Origin: Gammaproteobacteria bacterium
GTDB lineage: Bacteria > Pseudomonadota > Gammaproteobacteria > SZUA-140
Direction: 5' to 3'
Length of the DNA: 38,882 bases
Assembly (NCBI GenBank): GCA_021648525.1
Contig: JAKISP010000039.1
Span: forward strand, 1 to 38,882
A program made the position numbers and the translations under genes. Below, in pieces: positions 17,675 to 26,806 of this stretch. Under the pieces are notes generated by a model that saw only the letters and a program-made list of their open reading frames with translations, made no database searches and had not been told where the DNA came from. The first letter of the stretch is position 1. Each line of letters begins with the position of its first letter.

Positions 17675-18175
17675 ATGACAGCAAAAGCAAAATTATCTGA
17701 TCGATCCAGAAGAATGGCGCACTTTAGAGCACTGCACTCTCGTGGTGGTTTAAACCTGGTCTCGCTGATGGATATCTTCACCGTGCTGGTGTTTTTTCTA
17801 CTGGTAAGCTCGGGCACCCAGTTACCCAGCAATAAAGAGCTGACACTACCCACCTCTGTTGCCACCAAGGTCCCTCAGGAAACGCTGGTAATCACCATCA
17901 CCAGAAGCGATATATTGGTTCAGGGTGAAAAGATCATCGAAATCTCTCAACTGTTAGGTAGCGATATCACCGTGATTGAGGGGCTTAAAGAGGCGCTGAT
18001 CTTTCAGGCCTCAAAACAACGTCAGCCTCTAACAGGAGTAGTTGCAGGACATGCGGTCACCATTATGGGTGATGAAAATATCCCATATCAATTACTAAAA
18101 AAAATTCTCGCTACCTGTCGCCAGGCTAACTATACCCAAATTGCATTTGCTGCCATGCAAAAAGCCAAAGGCTAG
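17675..18175 (+). CDS. ExbD/TolR-like protein retaining the catalytic Asp
   Basis: 166-aa bitopic inner-membrane protein with a transmembrane helix at about 28-48 (LVSLMDIFTVLVFFLLVSSG). D33 (GAT at 17771-17773) is at the position of the essential proton-binding Asp of ExbD/TolR/MotB. The periplasmic domain contains the ExbD-like VAGHAVTIMGDENIPYQLL region. It follows an ExbD-like gene that has Asn at the same place, so the motor would contain one Asp-bearing and one Asn-bearing stator subunit. The TonB-like gene starts five bases after its stop. Confidence 0.9.
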   Translation: MTAKAKLSDRSRRMAHFRALHSRGGLNLVSLMDIFTVLVFFLLVSSGTQLPSNKELTLPTSVATKVPQETLVITITRSDILVQGEKIIEISQLLGSDITVIEGLKEALIFQASKQRQPLTGVVAGHAVTIMGDENIPYQLLKKILATCRQANYTQIAFAAMQKAKG

Positions 18176-18180
18176 CGTCG

Positions 18181-19176
18181 ATGCCTCCTGTTACTTATCA
18201 AGGGCTGGCCCTGTCATGGCATCCACAGAATAGCAACGACAAACCGTTCGCTATTTTTTTGACGCTGATTCTGACGCTATTCATCGGCCTCGGACTCTTT
18301 TTAAGCACCATAGAGGTGCCCGAAACCAGCAACAGAACAAAAGTGGAAGTGCCAGAGCGTATTGCCAGATTCATCATGGAAAAACCAAAACCGGCACCAA
18401 AGCCACCGGCACCCAAAAAAGAGATAAAAATCAAAGAAAAACCCAAACCAGAAATCAAACCTGAGAAGCCACCCAGGCCAAAACAGCCGACCGTTAAAAG
18501 GAAAAAACCAGAGAAGCCCATCAAGCTCACCAAAAAAGAGAGCACCGCGCGTGAAAAAGCAGCTAAAAGCGGCCTTATTGCGCTGAGTAATGAGCTATCC
18601 GATTTAATCGATACATCAAGTATTGATGCCATGATGGGCAAGCCACTTAAAAAGTCAGGTAAGCCGACACAGGTCGCGACGGTTAATACGGCACTCATCA
18701 CCTCCGATAGCGCTCAGGAAGCTAAGCATGTCGATATTGTTGCGAATCTACCCCATGTTATTAGTCACACCACACTGGATACTCAGCAGCGCGAAGCGGC
18801 GGCGCAGACGCTACTCGCCGCCAGGGCTGAAGAGTCAGTCGCTAGCAAGAAGGCCAGGGATAGCGAAGAGCAGCCGCGCGCCGGAAATCAGCGCTCAGAG
18901 GAAGCGATCGCCTACGTCATTGACCAGAATAAGAGCAAATTGCATGCGATTTATCGCAGTGCACGCAGAAATAACCCCGGTATCATGGGAATGATCGTGC
19001 TAGAAATCACTATTTTACCATCCGGCGAGGTTGAAGGGGTCACGATAAAATCGAGTGAATTAAATAATGCACGTCTTGAGGCGCGCCTGATCGCTCGCAT
19101 CAAGCAGTTCGACTTTGGCAGCAAGAACGTCAATAAAGTAACGGTAACATACCCCATTGAGTTTTTACCGTCATAA
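18181..19176 (+). CDS. TonB-like protein with AgmX/PglI-type C-terminus, GltG-like
   Basis: 331-aa inner-membrane-anchored, periplasm-spanning protein. One transmembrane helix (about 23-42) is followed by a Pro/Lys-rich rod (about 70-120, repeats like PKPAPKPPAPKK and KPEIKPEKPPRP), a charged middle, and a C-terminal domain (about 235-331) of the AgmX/PglI type. That domain has the TonB-like IYRSARRNNPGIMGMIVLEI and TILPSGEVEGVTIKSSEL segments and ends VTVTYPIEFLPS. AgmX (GltG) and PglI (GltJ) of the Myxococcus gliding complex share this C-terminal domain and couple the AglRQS motor to outer-membrane partners. This protein is shorter and lacks the cytoplasmic FHA/zinc region of GltG. It closes the motor cassette. 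Confidence 0.88.
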   Translation: MPPVTYQGLALSWHPQNSNDKPFAIFLTLILTLFIGLGLFLSTIEVPETSNRTKVEVPERIARFIMEKPKPAPKPPAPKKEIKIKEKPKPEIKPEKPPRPKQPTVKRKKPEKPIKLTKKESTAREKAAKSGLIALSNELSDLIDTSSIDAMMGKPLKKSGKPTQVATVNTALITSDSAQEAKHVDIVANLPHVISHTTLDTQQREAAAQTLLAARAEESVASKKARDSEEQPRAGNQRSEEAIAYVIDQNKSKLHAIYRSARRNNPGIMGMIVLEITILPSGEVEGVTIKSSELNNARLEARLIARIKQFDFGSKNVNKVTVTYPIEFLPS

Positions 19177-19659
19177 GGGAAGACAAATATTTAAAATAAA
19201 TCTTAAACGATCAACCTGGAACGACAAGTTTTACACTTATAATTCAGTGTTTTCCGTTCGATTGAAGCTTTTTCCAGTACTATTTATGGTATAAATAAGA
19301 TGTAAATACTGAACATTGTGAAATAAGTGAACTAAGATACAGGCCAAAATCAGTCGGAAATGGCAGGCAATGCTCCCTCTTAAAATGACTATAATCGCCT
19401 TATGAAGTGGAGCAGCCGTTAACAGATTGAATATTAACACTAATTAACAATATCAATAGTGAAGCCTAACAAAGGAAACGACTATCCATCCTGTATAATC
19501 CCATTTAATTCAGGTGAAGAGAGTCACATTCAAGGCTTACTCGCTTAATGGCCCGTAAAAGCCTGGACAGCGCTGACAATAATGCTCATGAATGATGACT
19601 TAACAAATTAAGCATATGATAAACAGAGCCCCGACAATCTGGCACCCAGGAGCAGGTAA
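19177..19659. other. Gene-free intergenic region before tssA
   Basis: 483 bases with no credible gene. It is AT-rich, with several TATAAT-like hexamers (for example 19238-19243) but no convincing -35 at standard spacing. No strong terminator follows the TonB-like gene. It probably holds the promoter of the tssA-tssH run. tssA itself has a GGAGCAGG ribosome site just upstream of ATG 19660. Confidence 0.4.
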
Positions 19660-20760
19660 ATGGCATCACCCGCAATAATTGATATCGACGAGCTGCTGAA
19701 ACCGATCTCAGAAGAGCGCCCTGTTGGTGAAAACCTGCGCTTGAATAATACACCTGCTTCCCAGTACTCAACCATCAAAGATGCGCGCAACGCTGCCAGA
19801 GCCGCTGAGCGCAAAAACATGTTTGATGACAGCAATACCGAAGCATCAGAGCACTGGAAAAAAATCATCACGCTGGCCCCGCAAATTCTGACCTCTGAGG
19901 CAAAAGACCTCGAAATTGCCAGCTGGTATACCGAGGCTTTAATCAGAAAATCGGGGTTTGCTGGCTTAAGGGATGGTTTCACTCTCCTTAGGCAGTTAGT
20001 TGAGCAGTACTGGGAAGCCGGCCTGTATCCAGCTGCCGATGAAGACGGTATTGAGACACGAGTCGCACCCATCTCAGGGCTTAATGGCGAAGGCAGTGAT
20101 GGCGTCTTGCTCGCCCCAATACGACGCACAGAGATCACTGACGACTTCGTTCCTGGACCTTTTAGCCTTTGGCAGTATAAACAGGCAATCGACCTTTCGC
20201 GCATGACTGACGATAATGAACGAGGCCAGCAGGCCTCAAAAATTGGCTTCAGTATGGAAGATATTGGCAATGTGGTGGAACAATCTTCATCGGACTATTT
20301 TGTCAATCTCAGAGATGACATCACCATTTGCCTGACTGAATACAGGGCATTAAGTGAGCTGCTGATTACTCACTGTAGCCACGATGCACCAGCGACCAAC
20401 AAAATTATTGAGCTACTGGAAGAGACGCTCAACGCAGTTAACCACATTGCCAAACATAAATATCCGGTAGAAGAGGAAGCGGTCAGTGACGATTCTCCTG
20501 AAGAAGCCCATACAAGTTCAACCAGTTCACCCGCTCAAAAAGGGCCAATCAGCTCACGAGATGAGGCTTTTCGGCAGTTAAAGAGCATTTCAGATTTTTT
20601 TCGTGGAACCGAGCCACATTCACCGATATCATATGTGCTCGATAAAGCCGTCAGATGGGGCGATATGCCACTGGATGAACTCATGAGTGAATTGATCCCA
20701 GATCGCTCCTCCCGAGCGACTTACAGTTCACTAACGGGAGTTAAAACAGATGATAATTAA
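19660..20760 (+). CDS. tssA: T6SS cap/baseplate protein TssA
   Basis: 366-aa TssA of the short class. The N-terminal ImpA domain (about 10-135) has IDELLKPISEERPVGENLR and the YWEAGLYPAADEDGIETRV signature. The C-terminal part (about 300-366) has FFRGTEPHSPISYVLDKAVRWG, typical of TssA with the Pseudomonas TssA1-like tail that stays at the baseplate. A Ser/Glu-rich linker lies at about 265-300. It starts the second block of T6SS structural genes and precedes tssB by 100 bases. GGAGCAGG provides the ribosome site. Confidence 0.94.
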   Translation: MASPAIIDIDELLKPISEERPVGENLRLNNTPASQYSTIKDARNAARAAERKNMFDDSNTEASEHWKKIITLAPQILTSEAKDLEIASWYTEALIRKSGFAGLRDGFTLLRQLVEQYWEAGLYPAADEDGIETRVAPISGLNGEGSDGVLLAPIRRTEITDDFVPGPFSLWQYKQAIDLSRMTDDNERGQQASKIGFSMEDIGNVVEQSSSDYFVNLRDDITICLTEYRALSELLITHCSHDAPATNKIIELLEETLNAVNHIAKHKYPVEEEAVSDDSPEEAHTSSTSSPAQKGPISSRDEAFRQLKSISDFFRGTEPHSPISYVLDKAVRWGDMPLDELMSELIPDRSSRATYSSLTGVKTDDN

Positions 20761-20784
20761 TAGTACACTGTCAACACACCACTA

Positions 20785-20853
20785 TTGATAAATAACCTAT
20801 TTTCACTTTAAAACGTCCCCTAAACTTATATAAACAGGGTACCTACGGAGGAG
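20785..20853 (+). promoter_or_regulatory. Candidate promoter and strong ribosome site for tssB
   Basis: TTGATA (20785-20790), 16 bases, then TTTAAA (20807-20812) is a weak sigma70-like pair in the 100-base gap before tssB. GGAGGAG (20847-20853), seven bases before the tssB ATG, is the strongest Shine-Dalgarno in the cluster, as expected for the abundant sheath proteins. The promoter call is tentative; the ribosome site is clear. Confidence 0.35.
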
Positions 20854-20860
20854 TAACACC

Positions 20861-21382
20861 ATGGCCGACAGCATACATGACAAGTTAAAACGAGTAAGAA
20901 AACCACGCGTACACATCACGTATGATGTAGAAACCAATGGCGCAGTTGCAAAAAAAGAGCTGCCATTTGTGATGGGGGTGATGGGAGACTACTCTGGCGA
21001 CAACACCGAAGCCAAAAAACCACTCAAAGATAGAAAGTTTTCACAGATTGACCGTGATAATTTTAATGAGATCATGGCAAAGACTGCACCAAAATTGAAC
21101 ATGAAAGTCGATAATACGCTAGCGAATGACGGTAGTGAGATGTCTGTTGCTCTGGACTTTAAAGAGATGGAAGACTTTGAACCCCATAAGCTTGTCGAGC
21201 AGGTTGAACCATTAAAGAAATTAATGGAAACCCGTAATAAATTACGTGATCTGCTAAGTAAAGCGGATCGCTCTGATGAACTGGAAAGCCTGCTCGAAGA
21301 GATCCTCAACAATACTGATACCATGGCAGCACTATCAGGTGAATTAGGGATTAATAAAGACGACAGCAAGGGTGACCAATAA
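20861..21382 (+). CDS. tssB: T6SS sheath small subunit TssB
   Basis: 173-aa TssB (VipA/ImpB), which pairs with TssC to build the contractile sheath. The N-terminus has [20 protein letters not shown] and [13 protein letters not shown], and the centre has the [19 protein letters not shown] signature. Length is typical. The stop overlaps the start of tssC by one base (TAATG), a strong sign of coupled translation and equal stoichiometry. Confidence 0.97.
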   Translation: MADSIHDKLKRVRKPRVHITYDVETNGAVAKKELPFVMGVMGDYSGDNTEAKKPLKDRKFSQIDRDNFNEIMAKTAPKLNMKVDNTLANDGSEMSVALDFKEMEDFEPHKLVEQVEPLKKLMETRNKLRDLLSKADRSDELESLLEEILNNTDTMAALSGELGINKDDSKGDQ

Positions 21383-22869
21383 TGAGCGAAAAACAACAGG
21401 CAGATGGCCAGCAAGAAGCAGAAGCCACTGAAGGCAGTTTTTTAGAGCAGGCAATCGGGGCGACCAAACAGACCCCACGGGATGAGACTGAAGAATTACT
21501 CAAGACCCTGACCCAGGAAGCACTGAATGGCACGGTGACATGGGATAAAAATCTGACTATCACAATCAACTCTGCCATCGATGCCATTGATCAGGCCTTA
21601 TCAACACAACTTTCGGCCATTATGCAACATGAAAAACTTCAGAAGTTAGAAGGATCGTGGCGTGGTCTGAACCATCTGGTGATGAACTCTGAAACCAGTA
21701 GTCAGCTGAAAATCCGCGTGATGAATATCAGCAAAAAAGAGATCGCTAAAGACCTTGCAAAGGCGGTTGAATTCGATCAGAGCCAGACCTTTAAAAAAAT
21801 CTACGAAAGTGAATTCGGCACCGCCGGTGGCGAACCCTATGCCGCATTAATCGGTGATTATGAATTCTCATCCCACCCGGATGATATTGATCTACTCAGC
21901 AATATCTCAAATGTCGCCGCAGCAGGTTTTTGCCCCTTTATCGCCGCATCAGCCCCTGAGATGTTTGGTTTTGAGTCCTTCACAGAGCTATCAAAACCGC
22001 GCGACCTGGAAAAGATTTTCGACTCTTCTGAGTATGTAAAATGGCGAAGCTTCCGTGATAGCGAAGATTCTCGCTTTGTCACGCTGACCATGCCACGTGT
22101 CCTTGCCCGTCTACCTTATGGAGAGGCAACCAAACCCATTGAGGCCTTTAATTTTGAGGAAGGCAGTGTCGATCACGCTGGACAACAACTCGCTAACGAT
22201 CATGATAACTACTGCTGGATGAATGCCGCGTATGCAATGGGTGCTACCCTGGCACGTTCATTCGCAGAATACTCCTGGTGCACCAGCATTCGCGGTGCAG
22301 AAGGTGGCGGTAAAGTCGAAGGGCTACCCAGCCATGTTTTTACCAGTGACGATGGTGATCTGGATCAAAAATGCCCGACCGAAATTGGCATTACTGATCG
22401 TCGTGAAGCCGAACTCAGCAAACTCGGTTTCTTACCACTTTGTCACTATAAACATACTGACTACGCCGTCTTCTTTGGTGCTCAGACCACCCAAAAGGCG
22501 AAAAAGTTTGATGATCCGGATGCTACCGCAAATGCAGAAATCTCTGCGCGCCTGCCTTACATTATGGCCACCGCTCGTATCGCACATTTCCTGAAGGTAA
22601 TGGCGCGCGATAAGGTCGGCTCATTCCTGGAGGCCTCAGATGCTGAAGCATGGCTAAACAACTGGATTTCAAATTACGTCAATAGCGATCCTACTGCCAG
22701 CGCTGAAATGAAAGCACGCTACCCATTGGCAGAGGCATCAGTGGAAGTGAAAGAAGTACCGGGTGAGCCTGGTGTCTATAGCGCCATTGCAAGATTACGC
22801 CCGTGGCTACAAATGGAAGAACTGACCGCTTCTCTGAGACTCGTTGCCAAGATTCCGAAAGGGGGCTAG
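21382..22869 (+). CDS. tssC: T6SS sheath large subunit TssC
   Basis: 495-aa TssC (VipB/ImpC/EvpB). It has [38 protein letters not shown] and the C-terminal MARDKVGSF and [10 protein letters not shown] regions typical of the family. It should form the ClpV-recognised sheath with TssB. It begins on the tssB stop codon. A 10-bp hairpin follows its stop and a second TssC-family gene comes next. Confidence 0.97.
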   Translation: MSEKQQADGQQEAEATEGSFLEQAIGATKQTPRDETEELLKTLTQEALNGTVTWDKNLTITINSAIDAIDQALSTQLSAIMQHEKLQKLEGSWRGLNHLVMNSETSSQLKIRVMNISKKEIAKDLAKAVEFDQSQTFKKIYESEFGTAGGEPYAALIGDYEFSSHPDDIDLLSNISNVAAAGFCPFIAASAPEMFGFESFTELSKPRDLEKIFDSSEYVKWRSFRDSEDSRFVTLTMPRVLARLPYGEATKPIEAFNFEEGSVDHAGQQLANDHDNYCWMNAAYAMGATLARSFAEYSWCTSIRGAEGGGKVEGLPSHVFTSDDGDLDQKCPTEIGITDRREAELSKLGFLPLCHYKHTDYAVFFGAQTTQKAKKFDDPDATANAEISARLPYIMATARIAHFLKVMARDKVGSFLEASDAEAWLNNWISNYVNSDPTASAEMKARYPLAEASVEVKEVPGEPGVYSAIARLRPWLQMEELTASLRLVAKIPKGG

Positions 22870-22877
22870 GTACCAAC

Positions 22878-22909
22878 AGGGCTGCTTTTATTCAGGTAGA
22901 AGCAGCCCT
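22878..22909 (+). promoter_or_regulatory. Hairpin between tssC and tssC2
   Basis: AGGGCTGCTT (22878-22887) and AAGCAGCCCT (22900-22909) are perfect 10-bp inverted repeats with a 12-base loop, starting eight bases after the tssC stop. No T-run follows on the plus strand, so it is unlikely to be an efficient intrinsic terminator. It more likely stabilises the 3' end of the tssB-tssC message or partly attenuates transcription into the downstream genes. Confidence 0.6.
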
Positions 22910-22960
22910 TCATTATCAAATTAAAATAAGTTTGACGCTTTATAGGTCAATAATAGTGCG

Positions 22961-24478
22961 ATGTCAGAAACTCAAAACCATACATCATCCACCACGCAAC
23001 GAAACAGTGCCATCGACCTGGATGCGGTTCTTTCTCAGCCAGCCTATCTGACTAACCTAAACGCATTTCTCAATGAGCAGGATGATGGCAAAGCACTGCG
23101 TTACTGCGTTGAAAACTTCATACCCAAAAGAAGACTCACCTCAATTACTAATGTAAAAGGCGCGGCCTTTCAGTTAATTGCAGATATTGATGAGGCCATT
23201 AATGCACAGTTAAACACCATCATCCACCACCCCAGATTCCAGAAACTCGAAGCGTCGTGGCGAGGCCTGTGGTTTCTTATGAAAAAAACAGATGGTACCA
23301 AAAACATCAAACTAAAAATGCTGGATATCAGCTGGGCTGAAGTCACTAAAGATATTAGTAGAGCACTTGAATTTGACCAGAGTCACCTCTTTCAAAAAAT
23401 CTATAGCGAAGAGTACGGTTCCCCTGGCGGACAACCATACGGCGCGATCATTGGCGACTATGAAGTTAGCCATCGTATTTCCCCTAAACACCCACATGAT
23501 GATATTGCAACACTAGAGGGCATGGCACAGATTGCTGCAGCCTCACTCTCCCCTTTCATTGCCGCCGCCTCAAGCGAACTTTTTGGCATGGAGGATTTTT
23601 CAGGGCTTGGACAGCCGCTTAAATTAGAAACCATTTTCAAACAGAAAGAGTATATAAAGTGGAATTCACTAAGAGAAAAGGTAGATGCTCGCTTTGTTGC
23701 ATTGACCCTGCCCAGAATACTGATGCGGCAGCCTTACCGAAAGTTCGCTGGCAGCCACAAAGGAATTCACTTTCATGAGCACACGGATGCTAACAATCAT
23801 CATCACCTGTGGGGCAACGCCTGCTACGCCTTTGGCGGCGTTTTAATCAGAGAGTTTCAGCATGTGGGCTGGTTTGGTCACATCAGAGGGACACCGCGCA
23901 ATTATATTTCAGGCGGTCTGGTCTCAGACATCCCCATCGATACTTTTAACTCCGCGCCAGGTAAGATCGCATTCAAACCAGCCACCGATGTGATCGTCAC
24001 CGATGCGTTAGAAAAGGTGATCAGCGAACTAGGGTTCATGCCGCTATGTCAGGGCTACTTATCCCCTTACGCCACGTTTTATAATAATCAGACCGTGCAT
24101 CAGGCGCAATCATATAGCACTGCCGACGCACGTATTAATGGTCAACTTTCAGCGATGCTACAACATGTGTTATGTGGTGCTCGTATTGCTCATTACATCA
24201 AAGTGATGATGCGCGATAAAGTAGGTTCATTTTCCAGTGCCGAGCTATGCGAACGAGCACTGAGTGACTGGTTACTGAAATATACCGCAGGCCAGGAAGA
24301 CCTCGACTGGGAAACTCAGGCAAGATACCCATTAAAGCAGGCATCCGTTGATGTCAGAGAACACCCATCAAAACCAGGCGAATATATTTGTGTGATCCGT
24401 TTACAACCCCACTATCAACTCGACCAGCTGGTCTCTGAATTAGAGTTGATAACCGAACTTGCGGCATTAAAAAATTAA
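22961..24478 (+). CDS. Second TssC-family protein (ImpD/TssC2-like)
   Basis: 505-aa protein clearly of the TssC family but distinct from its neighbour. It shares LEASWRGLWFLM, FQKIYSEEYGSPGGQPYGAIIGDYEV and MMRDKVGSF. Rhizobium-type imp loci also encode two such proteins (ImpC and ImpD), and this corresponds to the second. Here it stands between tssC and tssE, where hcp lies in many clusters. A His cluster sits in a loop replaced by acidic residues in TssC: H270, H272, H274 and H280-H282. Its role may be as a sheath-associated or baseplate-proximal variant. No strong ribosome site precedes ATG 22961. tssE follows after two bases. Confidence 0.92.
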   Translation: MSETQNHTSSTTQRNSAIDLDAVLSQPAYLTNLNAFLNEQDDGKALRYCVENFIPKRRLTSITNVKGAAFQLIADIDEAINAQLNTIIHHPRFQKLEASWRGLWFLMKKTDGTKNIKLKMLDISWAEVTKDISRALEFDQSHLFQKIYSEEYGSPGGQPYGAIIGDYEVSHRISPKHPHDDIATLEGMAQIAAASLSPFIAAASSELFGMEDFSGLGQPLKLETIFKQKEYIKWNSLREKVDARFVALTLPRILMRQPYRKFAGSHKGIHFHEHTDANNHHHLWGNACYAFGGVLIREFQHVGWFGHIRGTPRNYISGGLVSDIPIDTFNSAPGKIAFKPATDVIVTDALEKVISELGFMPLCQGYLSPYATFYNNQTVHQAQSYSTADARINGQLSAMLQHVLCGARIAHYIKVMMRDKVGSFSSAELCERALSDWLLKYTAGQEDLDWETQARYPLKQASVDVREHPSKPGEYICVIRLQPHYQLDQLVSELELITELAALKN

Positions 24479-24480
24479 GC

Positions 24481-24978
24481 ATGCCACGCATCGATAAAAC
24501 AAAAAAATTACGCCCATCGGTTCTCGACCGCTTGTTTGACAATGAGCCTCATAATCAAACCGAACGTGACCTGGATGACCATCAGCTGCTAAAACAGTTA
24601 CGTTCAAGCATCCGTCGAGATCTGGAAAGTTTACTTAACACACGGTTTCATATCGCCGAACCCAGCGATGAATTCCCGCAATTGGACAAATCGTTACTGA
24701 ATTATGGCCTGCCAGATCTGGCCACCGTTAATATTATTGATATTGATAAAAGAAACGAATTCACCAGAGCGCTTGAAAAAACATTAAAACAGTTTGAACC
24801 GCGCTTTAAGTCGGTCAAGGTCTCTTTTCTTGAGCGTGATGACAATACAGATCGCACCTTGCGATTTAGAATAGATGCGGTCATTTATGCAGACCCACTG
24901 CCTGAAATTATCATCTTTGACTCAATCTTTGAATCAGTCACCAGAACAGTGAACGTTAAGGAAATTAGCCATGGCTGA
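24481..24978 (+). CDS. tssE: T6SS baseplate protein TssE (gp25-like)
   Basis: 165-aa TssE, the gp25-like wedge protein that starts sheath polymerisation. It has the RPSVLDRLFD N-terminus, the SIRRDLESLLNTR helix and the YGLPD motif near the centre, then FEPRFKSVKVSF and RFRIDAVI, all conserved in this family. It starts two bases after the second tssC gene and overlaps tssF by eight bases. Confidence 0.95.
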   Translation: MPRIDKTKKLRPSVLDRLFDNEPHNQTERDLDDHQLLKQLRSSIRRDLESLLNTRFHIAEPSDEFPQLDKSLLNYGLPDLATVNIIDIDKRNEFTRALEKTLKQFEPRFKSVKVSFLERDDNTDRTLRFRIDAVIYADPLPEIIIFDSIFESVTRTVNVKEISHG

Positions 24979-26806
24979 TGAACTACTTCCCTATTATGAA
25001 AAGGAACTCGCCTACATCCGCCAGCTTGGTGCTGAGTTTGCGAAAGAGCACCCGAAGGTGGCTGGCCGCCTGGGCATTAATAACGATACCATTGAAGACC
25101 CGCATGTCTCTCGTCTGGTCGAAAGCTTTGCCTTTTTAAATGCGCGCACGCAGCACAAACTTGACGATGATTTTCCTGAACTCAGCGATGCCTTACTCAG
25201 CGTGCTCTATCCACATTACCAGCGCCCAATTCCATCGATGTCGATCGTACAGTTTGAACCCGATGAAGAGATGCTAGATTCACGCTATCCCATCCACAAA
25301 GGAACGTTATTAGAAACTGCACAGTTCAATGGTGAGAACTGTCAATTCAATACTGCATACGATATTGAGTTACAGCCGATAAAAGTAGCAAGCGCCAGCT
25401 TAATCGGCAGCCCATTTTCAACCCCAGGTTCCGAAAAAATAAAAGGGGCCAATAGCGTATTAAAATTATCATTATCAACTTTTTCTGAAGAGATTAGTTT
25501 CTCCGATCTCTCCCCTGAAAAACTTCGATTTCACCTAAAGGGGCAGTCTCAACATATCAACCCACTTTATCAGATGCTGTTAAGTGGCTGCATCAACATT
25601 GCACTTAAAAATCCAGCCAACAGTACTCCAGCGACCCTACTGGGGCGGAACAAGATTAAACCGGTGGGCCTTAATCCAGATGAAGGCCTGCTGCCCTACC
25701 CACCATCATCTTTTATTGGTTATCGCCTCTTAACCGAATACTTTGTATTCCCTGAAAAATTTATGTTCATTGACATCACAGGGCTCACCGATAAGATCCC
25801 TGCTCAAACAGGAAATCAGCTCGATCTTTATATTTATCTCGACACCGCAGATATCGAACTGGAACATAACGTATCAGAAAGCACGTTTTTATTAGGCTGT
25901 ACCCCAGTCGTGAATCTTTTTTCACACACAGCGGATCCGATACGGCTCGACCATACCGATACTGAATACCAGGTTATTCCTGATGCCCGTCGCCCAGCAG
26001 GCTATGAGATCTACTCAATCGATGATGTCATAGCAACCTCATCGGCGGGCGAAGAAGAGACCTACACCCCTTTTTACGGCATCAACCACGAACAGCACAC
26101 ATCCGATACTCACTCGTTCTGGTTTGCCTCAAGAAGAGATTCCAGACAAGGGATCTTTGATCGTAACGAAGGAACCGACATGTACCTTTCACTGGTTGAC
26201 CTGGACTTCAATCCAAACCACCCGGATGATCGCACCATTACACTCAAAACAACCTGTAGCAACCGCGACCTGCCTGCCAGACTCCCCTTTACCGCCGACC
26301 AACCAGGACTGCAGTGCGCCAATATAGCCCCCCCCTGCAGTCGCGTTCGTTGCTTAATGCCATTCACTCCGGTTGTGCGTGCACCACTGCGTAACCACGC
26401 GCGCTGGCGATTAATCTCGCACCTGAACCTCAATCATCTCTCACTAACTGGTGGCGATAACGCGACGCTGGCACTAAAAGAGATCCTGCGTTTATATGAC
26501 TTCAAAGAGTCCGCAATTACCCAGGCACTGATTAACTCGATATTATCGGTACATGCTAAACCAATCAGTGCACCGCTGGAGATCGACGGGCGCGCCACCA
26601 TGTGTCGTGGTATGGAGGTTAAAGTAGAGCTGGATGACACCCAGCTAACAGGCAACAGTGCCTATCTGTTCGCGACCATACTGGAGCATTTTTTCGCCCT
26701 GTACTGCTCCATCAATTCGTTTACAAGGTTACTGGTTAAAGTTAACAATAGAGAAGGTTATCTAAAAAAATGTCCACCGAGAGCCGGCGAAAAAGTATTT
26801 CTATAA
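24971..26806 (+). CDS. tssF: T6SS baseplate protein TssF
   Basis: 611-aa TssF (ImpG/VasA). The N-terminus LLPYYEKELAYIRQLGAEFA and the following HPKVAGRLG, DPHVSRLVESFAFLNAR and YPHYQRPIPSM segments are diagnostic. The C-terminus has GMEVKVELDDTQLTGNSAYL and FAL(Y)CSINSFTRL, also typical. It forms the baseplate wedge with TssG. It overlaps both neighbours (eight bases with tssE, 37 with tssG), so the three are one translational unit. Confidence 0.97.
   Translation: MADELLPYYEKELAYIRQLGAEFAKEHPKVAGRLGINNDTIEDPHVSRLVESFAFLNARTQHKLDDDFPELSDALLSVLYPHYQRPIPSMSIVQFEPDEEMLDSRYPIHKGTLLETAQFNGENCQFNTAYDIELQPIKVASASLIGSPFSTPGSEKIKGANSVLKLSLSTFSEEISFSDLSPEKLRFHLKGQSQHINPLYQMLLSGCINIALKNPANSTPATLLGRNKIKPVGLNPDEGLLPYPPSSFIGYRLLTEYFVFPEKFMFIDITGLTDKIPAQTGNQLDLYIYLDTADIELEHNVSESTFLLGCTPVVNLFSHTADPIRLDHTDTEYQVIPDARRPAGYEIYSIDDVIATSSAGEEETYTPFYGINHEQHTSDTHSFWFASRRDSRQGIFDRNEGTDMYLSLVDLDFNPNHPDDRTITLKTTCSNRDLPARLPFTADQPGLQCANIAPPCSRVRCLMPFTPVVRAPLRNHARWRLISHLNLNHLSLTGGDNATLALKEILRLYDFKESAITQALINSILSVHAKPISAPLEIDGRATMCRGMEVKVELDDTQLTGNSAYLFATILEHFFALYCSINSFTRLLVKVNNREGYLKKCPPRAGEKVFL

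Noticed and set aside
18198-18701. 167-aa open frame antisense to the TonB-like gene
   Set aside because: It mirrors the Lys/Pro-rich rod of the TonB-like protein and gives a Gly/Phe/Leu-rich shadow translation.
19237-19440. 67-aa minus-strand ORF before tssA
   Set aside because: Hydrophobic but without a ribosome site or positional logic on the minus strand; probably chance in AT-rich sequence.
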